A stretch of DNA of 64,000 nucleotides from Streptosporangium album (GTDB lineage: Bacteria; Actinomycetota; Actinomycetes; Streptosporangiales; Streptosporangiaceae), in contig NZ_JACHJU010000001.1 in the NCBI RefSeq assembly GCF_014203795.1, positions 2,790,001-2,854,000 on the forward strand, read 5' to 3'. Made by a program: the position numbers and the translations under genes. Shown one piece after another: positions 44,746 to 52,820 of this stretch. The notes under the pieces were generated by a model. That model was not told the origin of the DNA and ran no database searches. It saw only the letters and a list, made by a program, of their open reading frames with translations. How positions within the stretch are numbered: the first letter of the stretch is position 1; the number at the start of each line of letters is the position of its first letter.

Positions 44746-45078
44746 CTACAGGTCGACCCCACGAGCGCCGAGAACCTCACGCCACGGCCTTCCCGGGGAG
44801 ACCGGTTCACCGGCAAGGACCTGCTCGGCTTTGGCATGCATTCGGCGACGTCCCTCTGGATCCCGCACCGAGTCACACGCGGAGATCCACCAGCGGTGAA
44901 CGAAGGCGTTCAGCGCACCGAGGTCCAAACTCACTCGAACCTCATCGAGCACTGCCTTAAGTCCCGCGTCGAACGCTTCGCGGTCCTGCGGCACGACCAG
45001 GACGGAGCGGATAGCCCGCAGGCTCTTCTCAGGCATCGGTGAGCTAGGGGGCACGAAGTCCTGCGGCTGTGCGGTCAT
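44746..45078 (-). CDS. DUF6247-like antitoxin candidate
   Basis: 110 residues. The central segment (RSVLVVPQDREAFDAGLKAV then LDEVRVSLDLGALNAFVHRW) resembles DUF6247 proteins, which pair with RelE-like toxins in actinobacteria. First gene of the two-gene operon. Stop and next start are adjacent. Confidence 0.7.
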   Translation of the reverse strand: MTAQPQDFVPPSSPMPEKSLRAIRSVLVVPQDREAFDAGLKAVLDEVRVSLDLGALNAFVHRWWISACDSVRDPEGRRRMHAKAEQVLAGEPVSPGRPWREVLGARGVDL

Positions 45079-45194
45079 GCTGGAATCTCCTCTCCCTGCT
45101 CATAGAGCCTACAGACTTCCGATGGGATGGCTCAGAAATCCAGTCACCCGAGCACGCGAAAATGAGGCGATGTGCTGCGGCGTAGCACCTGGCC

Positions 45195-45322
45195 GCACAG
45201 TCGGGGGCGAGCCCGGCTTCAAGGCGCAGATGGAGCACGACAGCGACCGGGCCGCGTGATCTACCAGCACGCCGCCCGGAACGCCGAACAGAAGATCACC
45301 GACGCGCTGAGCTCATGCATGT
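45195..45322 (+). pseudogene. Tyrosine integrase, C-terminal remnant with frameshifts
   Basis: In three frames in succession one reads HLAAQSGAS, then QMEHDSDRAA, then VIYQHAARNAEQKITDALS-stop. Together they match the end of an integrase: LAAQSGAT, GHDSxRAA, IYQHAAR with the catalytic Tyr. At least two indels. It lies about 105 bases left of site c, the same position as the other integrases relative to their att copies. Confidence 0.75.
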
Positions 45323-45428
45323 GAACCGAGCAGAAGAACGATGACGGCGGGACGGCCATACCGGTCTGAGTCGGTCAATGGCCCGAGAGCCGCACACCAT
45401 GATCTGTTGAGAGGTGCTCTGGCTGGTG

Positions 45429-45471
45429 GGGCCTAGGAGATTCGAACTCCTGACATCCTGCTTGCAAAGAC
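45429..45471 (-). other. Attachment site c: 3' fragment of tRNA-Ala
   Basis: 43 bases of the tRNA-Ala 3' part with one change in the acceptor stem (TGGGGCC for TGGAGCC), ending TGCAAAG. Confidence 0.88.
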
Positions 45472-46151
45472 GGGTTCCGATCTTCCTCAACCTGCGAAGA
45501 CACAGCTCAGCGCACTGATCGCGTTCCCCGCGACTCCCCGCTGTTCTCCCTAGTTCCCCGTCCCGTCGGGCACACGACGGGCACGGCGTTGAACTGCCGA
45601 CGGTTTTACAGCGGGCCGACGTTCCTGACTTCATCAGGCCTCTGACCTTGGGGTACGACTCTCGCTTTTCTGATACCAGGGAAGATCATCCCGCGTATAT
45701 CCCGCGAGGCTGAGCCGGCCAGGATCACCCCTGAACCTGCGGATTAAAAGATCACCCTCGGGCTGTTCCGGACGGTTCATTACAGGTCAGAGGGCGTACG
45801 CGGTCCATCTTGAACGGCTCTGAACGCCCCTGTATCGCAACCCGAAGTGCAACCCGCCCACACCGTCATTAGGAACGAAGTCCCGGCCCGTCGATCGCCC
45901 CCGGCCCTGAGCGGAGATCAGCCACCATCAGGCGATCGGGAGGGCAGCACCGATCCAGAACCGCGTCCTCGTCGAGAACTCGCTCCGCGCCCTTCGCCCT
46001 TTAAAAATCGTTTCAGGCTGAGGCCCGCAAGTGGCGGAGGTGGATGATGCAGGCCAGGGCATGCAGCCCTTGATGCAGATCAGTTCGGCCATGCTGGCAT
46101 AGATCGACGCCGTGTCCGCGTCCTTGCTTGGTGACATTGCGAGGAGGACGG
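45472..46151. other. Intergenic, no gene recognised
   Basis: 680 bases. Contains a GC-rich inverted repeat (CCCGTCGGGCACACGACGGG near 45565) and CCTGCGGATTAAAAGATC near 45738, resembling the anticodon region of a tRNA-Lys. No protein gene recognised. Confidence 0.5.
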
Positions 46152-46664
46152 GTGGATCCAGGGTTTGAGGCGGACTTCCGGGAGTTCGTCATCGATCGAT
46201 CAGGGGCGCTGTTCCGTACCGCGTACTTGCTGACAGGTGATCGGCACGCCGCTGAGGACTTGGTGCAGTCGGCGTTGGCGAAGACAGCGGTGAAGTGGCG
46301 CGGCCTGCGCGACCCGGCGGCCATCGAGGGTTACGTCCGCCGTGTCATGTACCACGAGCAGGTGAGCTGGTGGCGGCGCCGTTCCCGCGTTGCGGAAGTG
46401 CCCACCGGATGGCTGCCCGACCAGGTTGGCGGGGAGCACGCCGAGATGGTGGACCTTCGCGTGGTGATGCGTACGGCTCTCGCCCGGTTGACACCCCGGC
46501 AGCGGACCGTGCTCGTGCTCCGCTACTTCGAAGACCTGTCCGAGACCGAGATCGCCCGGCTGCTCGGCCTCAGGGTGGGATCGGTCCGTAGCCAGATTTA
46601 CCGGTCGTTGAAGCGTCTGAAGAAGGCGGCGCCTGAACTGAGCACCGTGAGGGAGTTCGGATGA
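46152..46664 (+). CDS. SigE-family ECF RNA polymerase sigma factor on the integrated element
   Basis: 170 residues from GTG 46152 with GAGGAGG five bases upstream. Region 2: LFRTAYLLTGDRHAAEDLVQ and VMYHEQVSWWRRRSR; region 4: LSETEIARLLGLRVGSVRSQIYRSLKRL. Clearly related to the sigma factor at 14998. Its stop overlaps the next ATG (ATGA), as in the chromosomal pair. Carried between att copies c and d. Confidence 0.93.
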   Translation: MDPGFEADFREFVIDRSGALFRTAYLLTGDRHAAEDLVQSALAKTAVKWRGLRDPAAIEGYVRRVMYHEQVSWWRRRSRVAEVPTGWLPDQVGGEHAEMVDLRVVMRTALARLTPRQRTVLVLRYFEDLSETEIARLLGLRVGSVRSQIYRSLKRLKKAAPELSTVREFG

Positions 46665-47611
46665 ACATCGAGGATCTGCTGCGCGAGACTCTTTCCGACA
46701 TGGCCCATGAGGAGCAGCCGCCCCCGCCTGGCCGGTTCCTCCACGTCAACGGGAGCCGATCCCGTCGCCGCGGCCTCGCGTTGGCGGCGGCGGCAGCCGT
46801 CACCGTGCTGGCGGCCGGATCCACGCTCGCGGTCCAGGGCCTGTCCTCGCGGACGGCGGCCCCCGAGGTTCTCACCGGTCAGGGCTCCGGCGAGACGCGT
46901 GCGGAGACCCGGATCACCGTGACGGTGAACGAAGGGCTGCGGCTCGCCCAGGTCTTGAAGGATCTGTCGACCGCCACCGGCAAGCCGCTGGAGGAGTTCG
47001 AGCGGGCCGCCAAGGACGGTGGGGCGCTCGGCCTTCCCGCCTACGCCAAGGGCGCGCTGGAAGGATTCGCCTTCCCCGCGACGTATGAGGTCTCGCCCAC
47101 GTCGAGCCCGGAAGAGATCCTCGCCGCGATGGTGACACGCTTCAGGCGCGTCGCCGAGGACAGCAACCTGGTCGACGGCGCCAGGCGTGTCGGCCGTACG
47201 CCACTGGAGATCATGACCATCGCCAGCATCGTCCAGGCCGAGTCGCACGACAAGCGCGACATGCCCAAGATCGCGCGGGTCATCTACAACCGGCTGAACC
47301 ACACGCCCGAGATGAAGCTGAAGTTGGACAGCACGGTCCTGTACGGCCTGAACAAGTTCGCTATCAAGGCCTCGAACGAGGATCTCAAGAGCCGGTCGCG
47401 GTACAACACCTACGCGCGCCTCGGCCTGCCGCCCGGCCCCATCGGCAACCCGGGTGACGACGCCATCGAAGCTGCCCTGAAGCCGGCCGCCGGCTCCTGG
47501 TTGTTCTTCGTGACGACCGATCCGGAGAAGGGCATCACGAAGTTCGCCGACTCAGAATCCGAGTTCTTCAAGCTGGTCGAGGAATACAACAAGAACTTCA
47601 GGACCGGGTGA
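46661..47611 (+). CDS. Membrane protein with MltG-like lytic transglycosylase ectodomain, coupled to a sigma factor
   Basis: 316 residues. The N-terminus (MNIEDLLRETLSDMAHEEQP) resembles that of the propeller protein at 15001. A membrane helix (38-58) precedes an extracellular YceG/MltG domain: LRLAQVLKDLSTATGKPLEE, FAFPATYEV, the catalytic Glu194 in ASIVQAESHD, KIARVIYNRL, STVLYGL and LGLPPGPIGNPGDDAIEAAL. MltG cuts nascent glycan strands. The fusion with an anti-sigma-like N-terminus and the ATGA overlap with a sigma gene suggest wall sensing or wall cutting tied to sigma activity. Shorter than housekeeping MltG; a second copy elsewhere is likely. Confidence 0.88.
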   Translation: MNIEDLLRETLSDMAHEEQPPPPGRFLHVNGSRSRRRGLALAAAAAVTVLAAGSTLAVQGLSSRTAAPEVLTGQGSGETRAETRITVTVNEGLRLAQVLKDLSTATGKPLEEFERAAKDGGALGLPAYAKGALEGFAFPATYEVSPTSSPEEILAAMVTRFRRVAEDSNLVDGARRVGRTPLEIMTIASIVQAESHDKRDMPKIARVIYNRLNHTPEMKLKLDSTVLYGLNKFAIKASNEDLKSRSRYNTYARLGLPPGPIGNPGDDAIEAALKPAAGSWLFFVTTDPEKGITKFADSESEFFKLVEEYNKNFRTG

Positions 47612-47938
47612 TGGAGCGGCGCGCCGCAGTCCTCGGTTCACCGATCGGGCACGCTCCCTCTCCTCGTACCTCCATCGGGTCGCGACGACGCTCGGTCTGC
47701 GCGGCGGGTGCTGCATCCGTCGCGTCGCCAACGTCGTTCAGGGCGGCGTGGCTCGGTGCGGCGGGTTGCATGGGGGCGGCGGGTGCTGGGTGCGGCGCGC
47801 GGCCCTGAGTCCCGCCGCCGTTCGGGACCGGCCCCCAGGCCGCATGCCCGGACGGCGTTCGGGCGGCGGGCCGTGCGGCGGCGCGCCGCGCCGCCGCTTG
47901 ATACCTACAAGAACAATTCGGCAATGTCACTCGTGGAG
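47612..47938. other. Intergenic with dispersed 31-bp repeat
   Basis: 327 bases, strongly GC-rich with CGGCGG-type runs. 47824-47854 is the exact copy of 35584-35614. No gene recognised. Confidence 0.6.
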
Positions 47939-48376
47939 CTATGACGCTCCGAGTAGGCGGGTGCCGTCGTGGTGGCGGATGGCCGGCGCCTGGTCGTGGC
48001 GCATGGCGTCGAGAACGCGGATGGCGAATGCCTCGGATGCGAGTTCTTGGACTTCGTCCGCGGTGACCCAGCGGAAGGCGCGGGTCTCGTCGGTTTCGGT
48101 GAGCCGGCCGCCGATGACCTTACAGCGGAAGACCAGGGCGACGATGCCGCGGGTCATGTTCTTGTAGACGCCGGTCAACGTGACGGGCTCGACGTGCAGG
48201 CCGGTCTCTTCGTGGATCTCGCGGAGCAGGCCGCTGGTGATGTCCTCGTCGCGTTCCAGGACTCCGCCGGGGGCTTCCCAGTGGCCGTTGTCTCGGCGCT
48301 GGGTGAGGAGCGCGCGGCCCTGGTCGTCGATGATCACGCCTGCCACGCTGACGGAGTGCGTGTTGTGGTGATCCAT
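47939..48376 (-). CDS. NUDIX hydrolase
   Basis: 145 residues from ATG 48376, GGAGG seven bases upstream. Complete Nudix box: GGVLERDEDITSGLLREIHE-ETGL. Divergent from the GntR gene with a shared operator-like palindrome. A Nudix gene beside a GntR regulator is common in AICEs, though its substrate is not known. Confidence 0.92.
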   Translation of the reverse strand: MDHHNTHSVSVAGVIIDDQGRALLTQRRDNGHWEAPGGVLERDEDITSGLLREIHEETGLHVEPVTLTGVYKNMTRGIVALVFRCKVIGGRLTETDETRAFRWVTADEVQELASEAFAIRVLDAMRHDQAPAIRHHDGTRLLGAS

Positions 48377-48418
48377 CGGATTACCTCCGGGGCTGCTGAT
48401 CGCTATTGTCGAACTGCG

Positions 48419-48432
48419 GTACATGTATGTAC
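48419..48432. promoter_or_regulatory. Palindrome between divergent NUDIX and GntR genes
   Basis: GTACATGTATGTAC: 6-bp arms around GT, 16 bases before the GntR start. Fits the GT-rich inverted sites of HutC-type GntR regulators; autoregulation is inferred. Confidence 0.6.
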
Positions 48433-48448
48433 GAGTTGAGGAGTGGTC

Positions 48449-49234
48449 GTGGCCGAGCTGCCGTTGCCGGATCTGGACCCGACCAGTGACCGGGCCGTCT
48501 TCCGGCAGATCGCCGATCACATCAGGCATGCGATCGAGCAGGGCATTCTTGCCGAGGGTGACAAGGTGCCCTCAGAAGCTCAGCTCATGCAACATTACGG
48601 CGTCGCGCGGATGACCGTTCGCAACGCGCTCCAGGTCCTCCAGGGCGAGGGCTTGACGGTCGCCGAACATGGGCGCGGTGTCTTCGTCCGCTCTCATCCT
48701 CCGGTCCGCCGGCTGGCCTCCGATCGGTTCGCCCGTCGCCATCGTGAGCAGGGCAAGGCCGCGTTCATCGCGGAGACCGAGGGTGCGGGCGGGAAGCCGG
48801 CTGTCGACTCCATCACGATCACCGAAGAGCGGGCGTCGGCGGATGTGGCCGAGCGGCTCGGGATCACCTCGGAAGATCATGTGATCGCCAGGTCGCGTCG
48901 ATACATGATCGACGGTCAGCCGGTGGAGACGGCTGTGTCGTATATCCCGGCGGAGATCGCCCGGGACACGCGGATCGCGCAGCCGGACAGTGGTCCGGGC
49001 GGGATCTATGCCCGGCTGGAGGAGCTGGGCTACCGGCTGGATCACTTCGTGGAGGAGATCCGTTCCCGGATACCGCTCCGTGATGAGGTGCGGGCGCTCA
49101 AGCTCGCTCCGGGCGTTCCGGTGTTTCACCTGGTCCGGACGGCTTACGCCACCGGTGGTCGTGCCGTGGAGGTGTGCGACACGGTGATGTCCAGCGATGC
49201 CTACGTACTTTCGTATGAGCTTCCCGCCCGATAA
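48449..49234 (+). CDS. GntR-family (HutC/UTRA) transcriptional regulator
   Basis: About 261 residues. Winged helix (DRAVFRQIADHIRHAIEQGI, KVPSEAQLMQHYGVARMTVRNALQVLQ) and a UTRA ligand domain (RSRRYMIDGQPVETAVSYIP, EELGYRLDHFVEEIRSR). GTG 48449 is preferred over GTG 48443 since GAGGAG ends at 48443. In AICEs GntR regulators of the KorSA type control transfer and copy number; here it probably acts on the promoter at 49239 (inference). Confidence 0.92.
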   Translation: MAELPLPDLDPTSDRAVFRQIADHIRHAIEQGILAEGDKVPSEAQLMQHYGVARMTVRNALQVLQGEGLTVAEHGRGVFVRSHPPVRRLASDRFARRHREQGKAAFIAETEGAGGKPAVDSITITEERASADVAERLGITSEDHVIARSRRYMIDGQPVETAVSYIPAEIARDTRIAQPDSGPGGIYARLEELGYRLDHFVEEIRSRIPLRDEVRALKLAPGVPVFHLVRTAYATGGRAVEVCDTVMSSDAYVLSYELPAR

Positions 49235-49237
49235 CGC

Positions 49238-49528
49238 TTGACGAACTCCTCTAGAGGAGTCATAAAGGAGTCGCACCCAAATTCCTATAGACGAGCAGAC
49301 GTCTGGAGTGGCTGTCTCCGGTGCTGTAGGAATCGGCGGATTCGAAGGGGCGAAGCCTTATGGCGGACCTGTGTGTCCTGTGGGGGACGGGGGTGGAAGT
49401 ACGTCAGCCCTCGGCGCGGACTGATCGCCGGACCCGGCGAAGCCGCCCCTGCTCTCCGTGTGCGCGATGACTGCTCCACCTGCCAGGGATCTCGCACCCA
49501 GGAGACCCCGCAGGGACGGCCGTCATGA
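49238..49528 (+). CDS. Small zinc-ribbon-like protein of the AICE core
   Basis: About 96 codons of open frame. GCLRCCRNRRIRRGEALWRT then CVSCGGRGWKYVSP and DDCSTCQGS give CxxC and CxxCxGxG patterns like DnaJ-type zinc ribbons. The only in-frame start is TTG 49238, which lies in the promoter described above, so the true start is unclear or the gene has lost it. The stop overlaps the next ATG (ATGA, 49525-49528). Confidence 0.5.
   Translation: MTNSSRGVIKESHPNSYRRADVWSGCLRCCRNRRIRRGEALWRTCVSCGGRGWKYVSPRRGLIAGPGEAAPALRVRDDCSTCQGSRTQETPQGRPS
49239..49266 (+). promoter_or_regulatory. Promoter with operator filling the -35/-10 spacer
   Basis: TTGACG (49239-49244) and CATAAA (49261-49266) are separated by exactly 16 bases that form a perfect palindrome, ACTCCTCTAGAGGAGT. 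A protein bound there would block polymerase. It lies just behind the GntR gene and ahead of the small AICE genes. Confidence 0.65.
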
Positions 49529-49677
49529 ATGCGGCCTTCGTAGCGGGGAGCATCTCGCCGCTGGACACGGCCAAGTCGCTGCAAGCCGAACTTGAGCGAC
49601 AAGAGATCCGCAACGCGCCTCCGCCGTCTGAGTCGACCGCCGAGAGCGCACCGTGTTCCCGCTCGACGAGTGCCTGA
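49525..49677 (+). CDS. Small protein of the AICE core
   Basis: 50 residues from ATG 49525, coupled by ATGA overlap to the zinc-ribbon frame. Reads MNAAFVAGSISPLDTAKSLQ and AELERQEIRN. Small proteins with a similar SPxxAAxSL pattern occur in actinobacterial AICEs; function unknown. Confidence 0.5.
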   Translation: MNAAFVAGSISPLDTAKSLQAELERQEIRNAPPPSESTAESAPCSRSTSA

Positions 49678-49691
49678 GCCCGCACGTGGCC

Positions 49692-49940
49692 ATGGCCCAG
49701 CGTGATCATGTACGACTGGACTGGCGGGAACCGCATCAGGCGCTTGAGCGGGTGTGGTCGAGGGGGTGGACCTGCGCGTGCCGGGCCACGGTATATGAGC
49801 TGTGTGAAGGCGGGGGACAGGCGTTCATCCGGCGGACCCTCCAGCTCGAAACCGGCCATCAGATCCACGAAACTCCCCGCTGGTCGATCACTGAAGCTCG
49901 GGTGACCTGGACGGGACTGCTGTCCGGACGAGTCCGGTAA
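49692..49940 (+). CDS. Small conserved AICE/plasmid protein
   Basis: 82 residues from ATG 49692 (an earlier GTG at 49653 is in frame). WTCACRATVYELCEGGGQAF then IRRTLQL, HETPRWSITEARVTWTGLLSG is a pattern I know from small genes ahead of replication initiators on actinobacterial elements. TAA at 49938 lies in the same frame as the rep remnant downstream. Confidence 0.6.
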   Translation: MAQRDHVRLDWREPHQALERVWSRGWTCACRATVYELCEGGGQAFIRRTLQLETGHQIHETPRWSITEARVTWTGLLSGRVR

Positions 49941-50600
49941 AACGAGTGTGGCGGTGCGGTCGACGAGGCCGAACCGCTGCACGTTCTCCGCTTCGGTGAT
50001 CAGGTCGATGTTCAGGGCATCGTCGCCGGATCGCCGGATGCGCACAAGTGCATCGGCTACCTGACGAAGTACCTCACCAAGAGTCTGGGCGACCCCCTCG
50101 ACCCCGACGACGCCGAAACCCATGCCTGTCGTGACCACGCTGCCCGGATGGTCGAGGCGCTGCGCTACGAGCCGTGTTCGCCGACGTGTGCGAACTGGCT
50201 GCGGTACGGCGTGCAGCCCAAGGGCGCGAAGGCGGGCATGCTGCCGGGCCGGTGCAAAGGCAAGGCGCACAAGGCCGAACACCTCGGCTACGCGGGCCGT
50301 CGCGTCCTGGTCTCCCGCAAGTGGTCCAACAAGACCCTGCGCGAACACAAGCAGGACCGCCGCGCCTGGGTCCTCGACATGCTCGGCCTGTCCGACGACA
50401 CCACCACCGATCGGCACCGCTACCTCTGGCGGCCGGTCTCGACCAAGGATCCGGACCGTGCTCCGCCGGCCAAACGTCTGCTGCGTGGCGTCGCCAATCG
50501 ACATCGCACCAAGGCGCGGCTGCTTGAACTCCAGGCCAGAGCGGACGGACGACCTGTCCCAGATCTTTCGGCGACTCCGGCCCTGGGGGTGGCGGCGTGA
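49941..50600 (+). pseudogene. RepSA-like replication initiator, N-terminus missing
   Basis: The frame is open from after TAA 49938 and reads HVLRFGDQVDVQGIVAG, KCIGYLTKYLTKSLGD, PCSPTCANWLRYGVQPKGAK, GRCKGKAHKAEHLGYAGRRV and LVSRKWSNKTLREHKQDRR, the C-terminal 60 percent of AICE replication initiators. The N-terminal part is absent. GTG or ATG starts exist only from 50124 or later. The stop overlaps the xis start (GTGA). Confidence 0.8.
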
Positions 50601-50851
50601 CCAGGAAGACCACGCACGAACCTGTCTCGCTCCTCCCCGAGTCGGCACGGGGCCGGCTGCTCACCGTCGAAGAAGCCGCCGAACGGCTCAACACCTCGGT
50701 CCGCTTCCCTCGCCGCCTGATCGAGGAACGCCGGATCACCTTCATCCACGTCGGACGCAACGTCCGCATCCCCGAAGCGGCACTTGAGGCGTTCATCGCG
50801 GCGGGGCTGGTCGAGCCGATCACCACCACACGACGTAGGAGGGCCACGTAA
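50597..50851 (+). CDS. xis: Excisionase-like helix-turn-helix protein
   Basis: 84 residues, MerR/excisionase-type DNA-binding domain: LLTVEEAAERLNTSVRFPRR, LIEERRITFIHVGRNVRIPE. GTG 50597 overlaps the rep stop and the TAA overlaps the integrase ATG (TAATG). Rep-xis-int in this order is the AICE signature. Confidence 0.88.
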   Translation: MTRKTTHEPVSLLPESARGRLLTVEEAAERLNTSVRFPRRLIEERRITFIHVGRNVRIPEAALEAFIAAGLVEPITTTRRRRAT

Positions 50852-52062
50852 TGGCCAAGCCCGCACTGGCGACGCCCGAGGAAGAGCCCCGGCGTTCACG
50901 CAACAAGAGGAAGCCCGCAAAGAGGCGCTTCGGTCGCGTTCGGCAACTGCCCTCCGGCCGGTTCCAGGCTCGTTACACCGGTCCGGATGGGGTGGACCGT
51001 CCAGCCCCGGAGACCTTCGCGACCAAGACGGACGCTGAAATCTGGCTGATCAGGAAAGAGGCGGAGATTCTCGATGACGAGTGGATCGATCCGGATGCAG
51101 GAAAGATCACGTTGGGGGAGTACGGGCGGGACTGGATCGACGAGCGGCCGAACCTCCGCCTGCGCACGGTCGAGCTGTACGGCTACCTCCTCCGCGCCCA
51201 CCTCGTCCCCACCTTCGGCGAGAAGGCGCTGAACGAGATCAAGGACCCGCATGTCCGGCGCTGGCGGAAGAAGCTGCTGGACGCGGGGGTCGGTGAGGTC
51301 ACCGTGGCCAAGGCGTACCGGCTCCTCAAGGCGATCCTCACCACGGCCGTGGATGACCAGCTCATCAAGCGGAACCCCTGCCGGATCAAGGGCGCCGGTC
51401 AGGAGAAGTCACCGGAACGGCCGGTGCTGACGGTGGCCCAGCTCTACAAGCTCGCCGACACGATCGAGCCGCGTTATCGGGCGCTGGTGCTGCTGGGGAC
51501 TTTCGGCAGTCTGCGGTGGGGCGAGCCGGCCGGCCTTCAGCACCGAGACCTCGACCTGGACGCCGGGACCGTGCGGGTGGAACGTCAGTTGATGCAGCTC
51601 ACCGGCAAGGGGCTCGTCTTCACCGAACCCAAGTCGGCGGTGGGCAAGCGGACGGTGGTGATCCCTGATTTGATCATCGAGGACCTGCGGGCGCATGTGA
51701 AGGACTTCACCCAGGACGGCGACGAGGGGTTGATCTTCGCGGGACCGGATGACGGGCCGCTCCGCAACACCGACTTCAACCGGCGTGTCTGGGCTCAGGC
51801 GCTTGTAGACGCGGGCCTTCCGGAGATCCACTTTCACGATCTGCGGCACACCGGAAACACCCTCGCCGCGAACGCCGGGGCGTCGATCCGGGAGCTGATG
51901 GAGCGCATGGGCCACTCCAGCACGCGCGCAGCGATGATCTATCAGCACTCGACCGACGAGCGGCAGCGGGAGGTGGCCCGGAAGCTCGACGACCTCGCCC
52001 GTGGGGCACTTAAGAAGGGATCGGGCACGCAACGGGCACGGGAACGGAAGAAGGCCGAATGA
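50851..52062 (+). CDS. int: Tyrosine site-specific integrase
   Basis: 403 residues. An arm-binding N-terminal domain, a SAM-like core-binding domain (about 80-165) and the catalytic domain with SLRWGEPAGL (Arg), FHDLRHTG (His-x-x-Arg), MGHSS (His) and IYQHS (Tyr). Complete; 61 bases before the tRNA-Ala fragment d, so tRNA-Ala(TGC) is its probable target. The remnant at 26265 is a close relative. Confidence 0.95.
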   Translation: MAKPALATPEEEPRRSRNKRKPAKRRFGRVRQLPSGRFQARYTGPDGVDRPAPETFATKTDAEIWLIRKEAEILDDEWIDPDAGKITLGEYGRDWIDERPNLRLRTVELYGYLLRAHLVPTFGEKALNEIKDPHVRRWRKKLLDAGVGEVTVAKAYRLLKAILTTAVDDQLIKRNPCRIKGAGQEKSPERPVLTVAQLYKLADTIEPRYRALVLLGTFGSLRWGEPAGLQHRDLDLDAGTVRVERQLMQLTGKGLVFTEPKSAVGKRTVVIPDLIIEDLRAHVKDFTQDGDEGLIFAGPDDGPLRNTDFNRRVWAQALVDAGLPEIHFHDLRHTGNTLAANAGASIRELMERMGHSSTRAAMIYQHSTDERQREVARKLDDLARGALKKGSGTQRARERKKAE

Positions 52063-52069
52063 AGATCAA

Positions 52070-52106
52070 AGCCCAGGTTACGGCAGCATGTCTGACCTGG
52101 GTTTTT
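52070..52106 (+). terminator. Terminator of the integrase gene
   Basis: CCCAGGT (52072-52078) pairs with ACCTGGG (52095-52101), followed by TTTTT. Confidence 0.85.
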
Positions 52107-52123
52107 GTGTGTCCGAGAGGGAG

Positions 52124-52165
52124 TGGAGCCTAGGAGACTCGAACTCCTGACATCCTGCTTGCAAA
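52124..52165 (-). other. Attachment site d: 3' fragment of tRNA-Ala
   Basis: 42 bases with one change in the T loop region (GACTC for GATTC), ending CTTGCAAA. It bounds the AICE on the integrase side; site c bounds the other. Confidence 0.92.
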
Positions 52166-52249
52166 CGGGAGCCAGTCACGATGCAGAGAGCTCCTCGCCC
52201 TGGTCACGTGGCAGATGTGGTCCGGTGGCGTGTGATCGTGTATGGCGGT

Positions 52250-52410
52250 GCTGCTGTATCCGGCTGCTGTACACCGCCCCCGGCCAGCGGCCCGCCCTGT
52301 CATTCGATGGCAACGAGATCCATACCGCAGGACCTCCAGGCCCGAGGAACGGAAGCCCCGCGGCAGCATGACCGTCCGCCTTTCGAGCCAGGCGGAGTAG
52401 CCGCCCTCGT
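52250..52410. repeat. Dispersed repeat shared with 24146-24310
   Basis: Begins with GCTGCTGTATCC and GGCTGCTGTACACC, then GCGGCCCGCCCTGTCATTCG. Lies 85 bases right of site d. No gene is recognised in 52166-52446. Confidence 0.5.
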
Positions 52411-52509
52411 CGGGTGCCAGATGCCGAGGTCAGAGGGTGGTGAACGGTGGCCAAGGTAGGCCCGTGTATGGGGATGTTGCTTTCAGCGCTGCTGTCACTT
52501 CAGCCCTGG

Positions 52510-52761
52510 TCGCCCTGCGGCAAGGCCCGACGGAGGAAGGCCGTGGCAGCGATCACCCCAACGCTGGACGTCGAGCACCGAAGCCGGCTGACCGAGCAGT
52601 CCCTGTCGGCCGCCGGGGGCCCGGAGGCGACGGAGCCGGACGAGGACTTCCTGCACGCGCTGGAGTACGCCATGCCGCTCACCGGCGGCCTCGGCCTCGG
52701 CCTCGGCGTGGACCGGCTCATCATGATGCTGACCTTCCCGCTGGTTCGCTCCCGAGACTGA
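52510..52761 (+). pseudogene. Lysyl-tRNA synthetase, C-terminal fragment
   Basis: The frame reads [20 protein letters not shown] then [15 protein letters not shown], the class II motif 3 end of LysS, preceded by about 40 codons of weaker match ([11 protein letters not shown]). The catalytic domain and anticodon domain are absent. An open frame from 52447 includes it, but no function is expected. Confidence 0.7.
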
Positions 52762-52820
52762 TGCGCTGATCGTTTACCCTCACAATGGACCGGAAAAGTC
52801 CTTAAAGGGAGGATGTGACC

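Noticed and set aside
49404..50648. 414-codon minus-strand frame across the AICE rep region
   Set aside because: The plus strand shows RepSA and small AICE proteins with conserved motifs; the minus frame has none.
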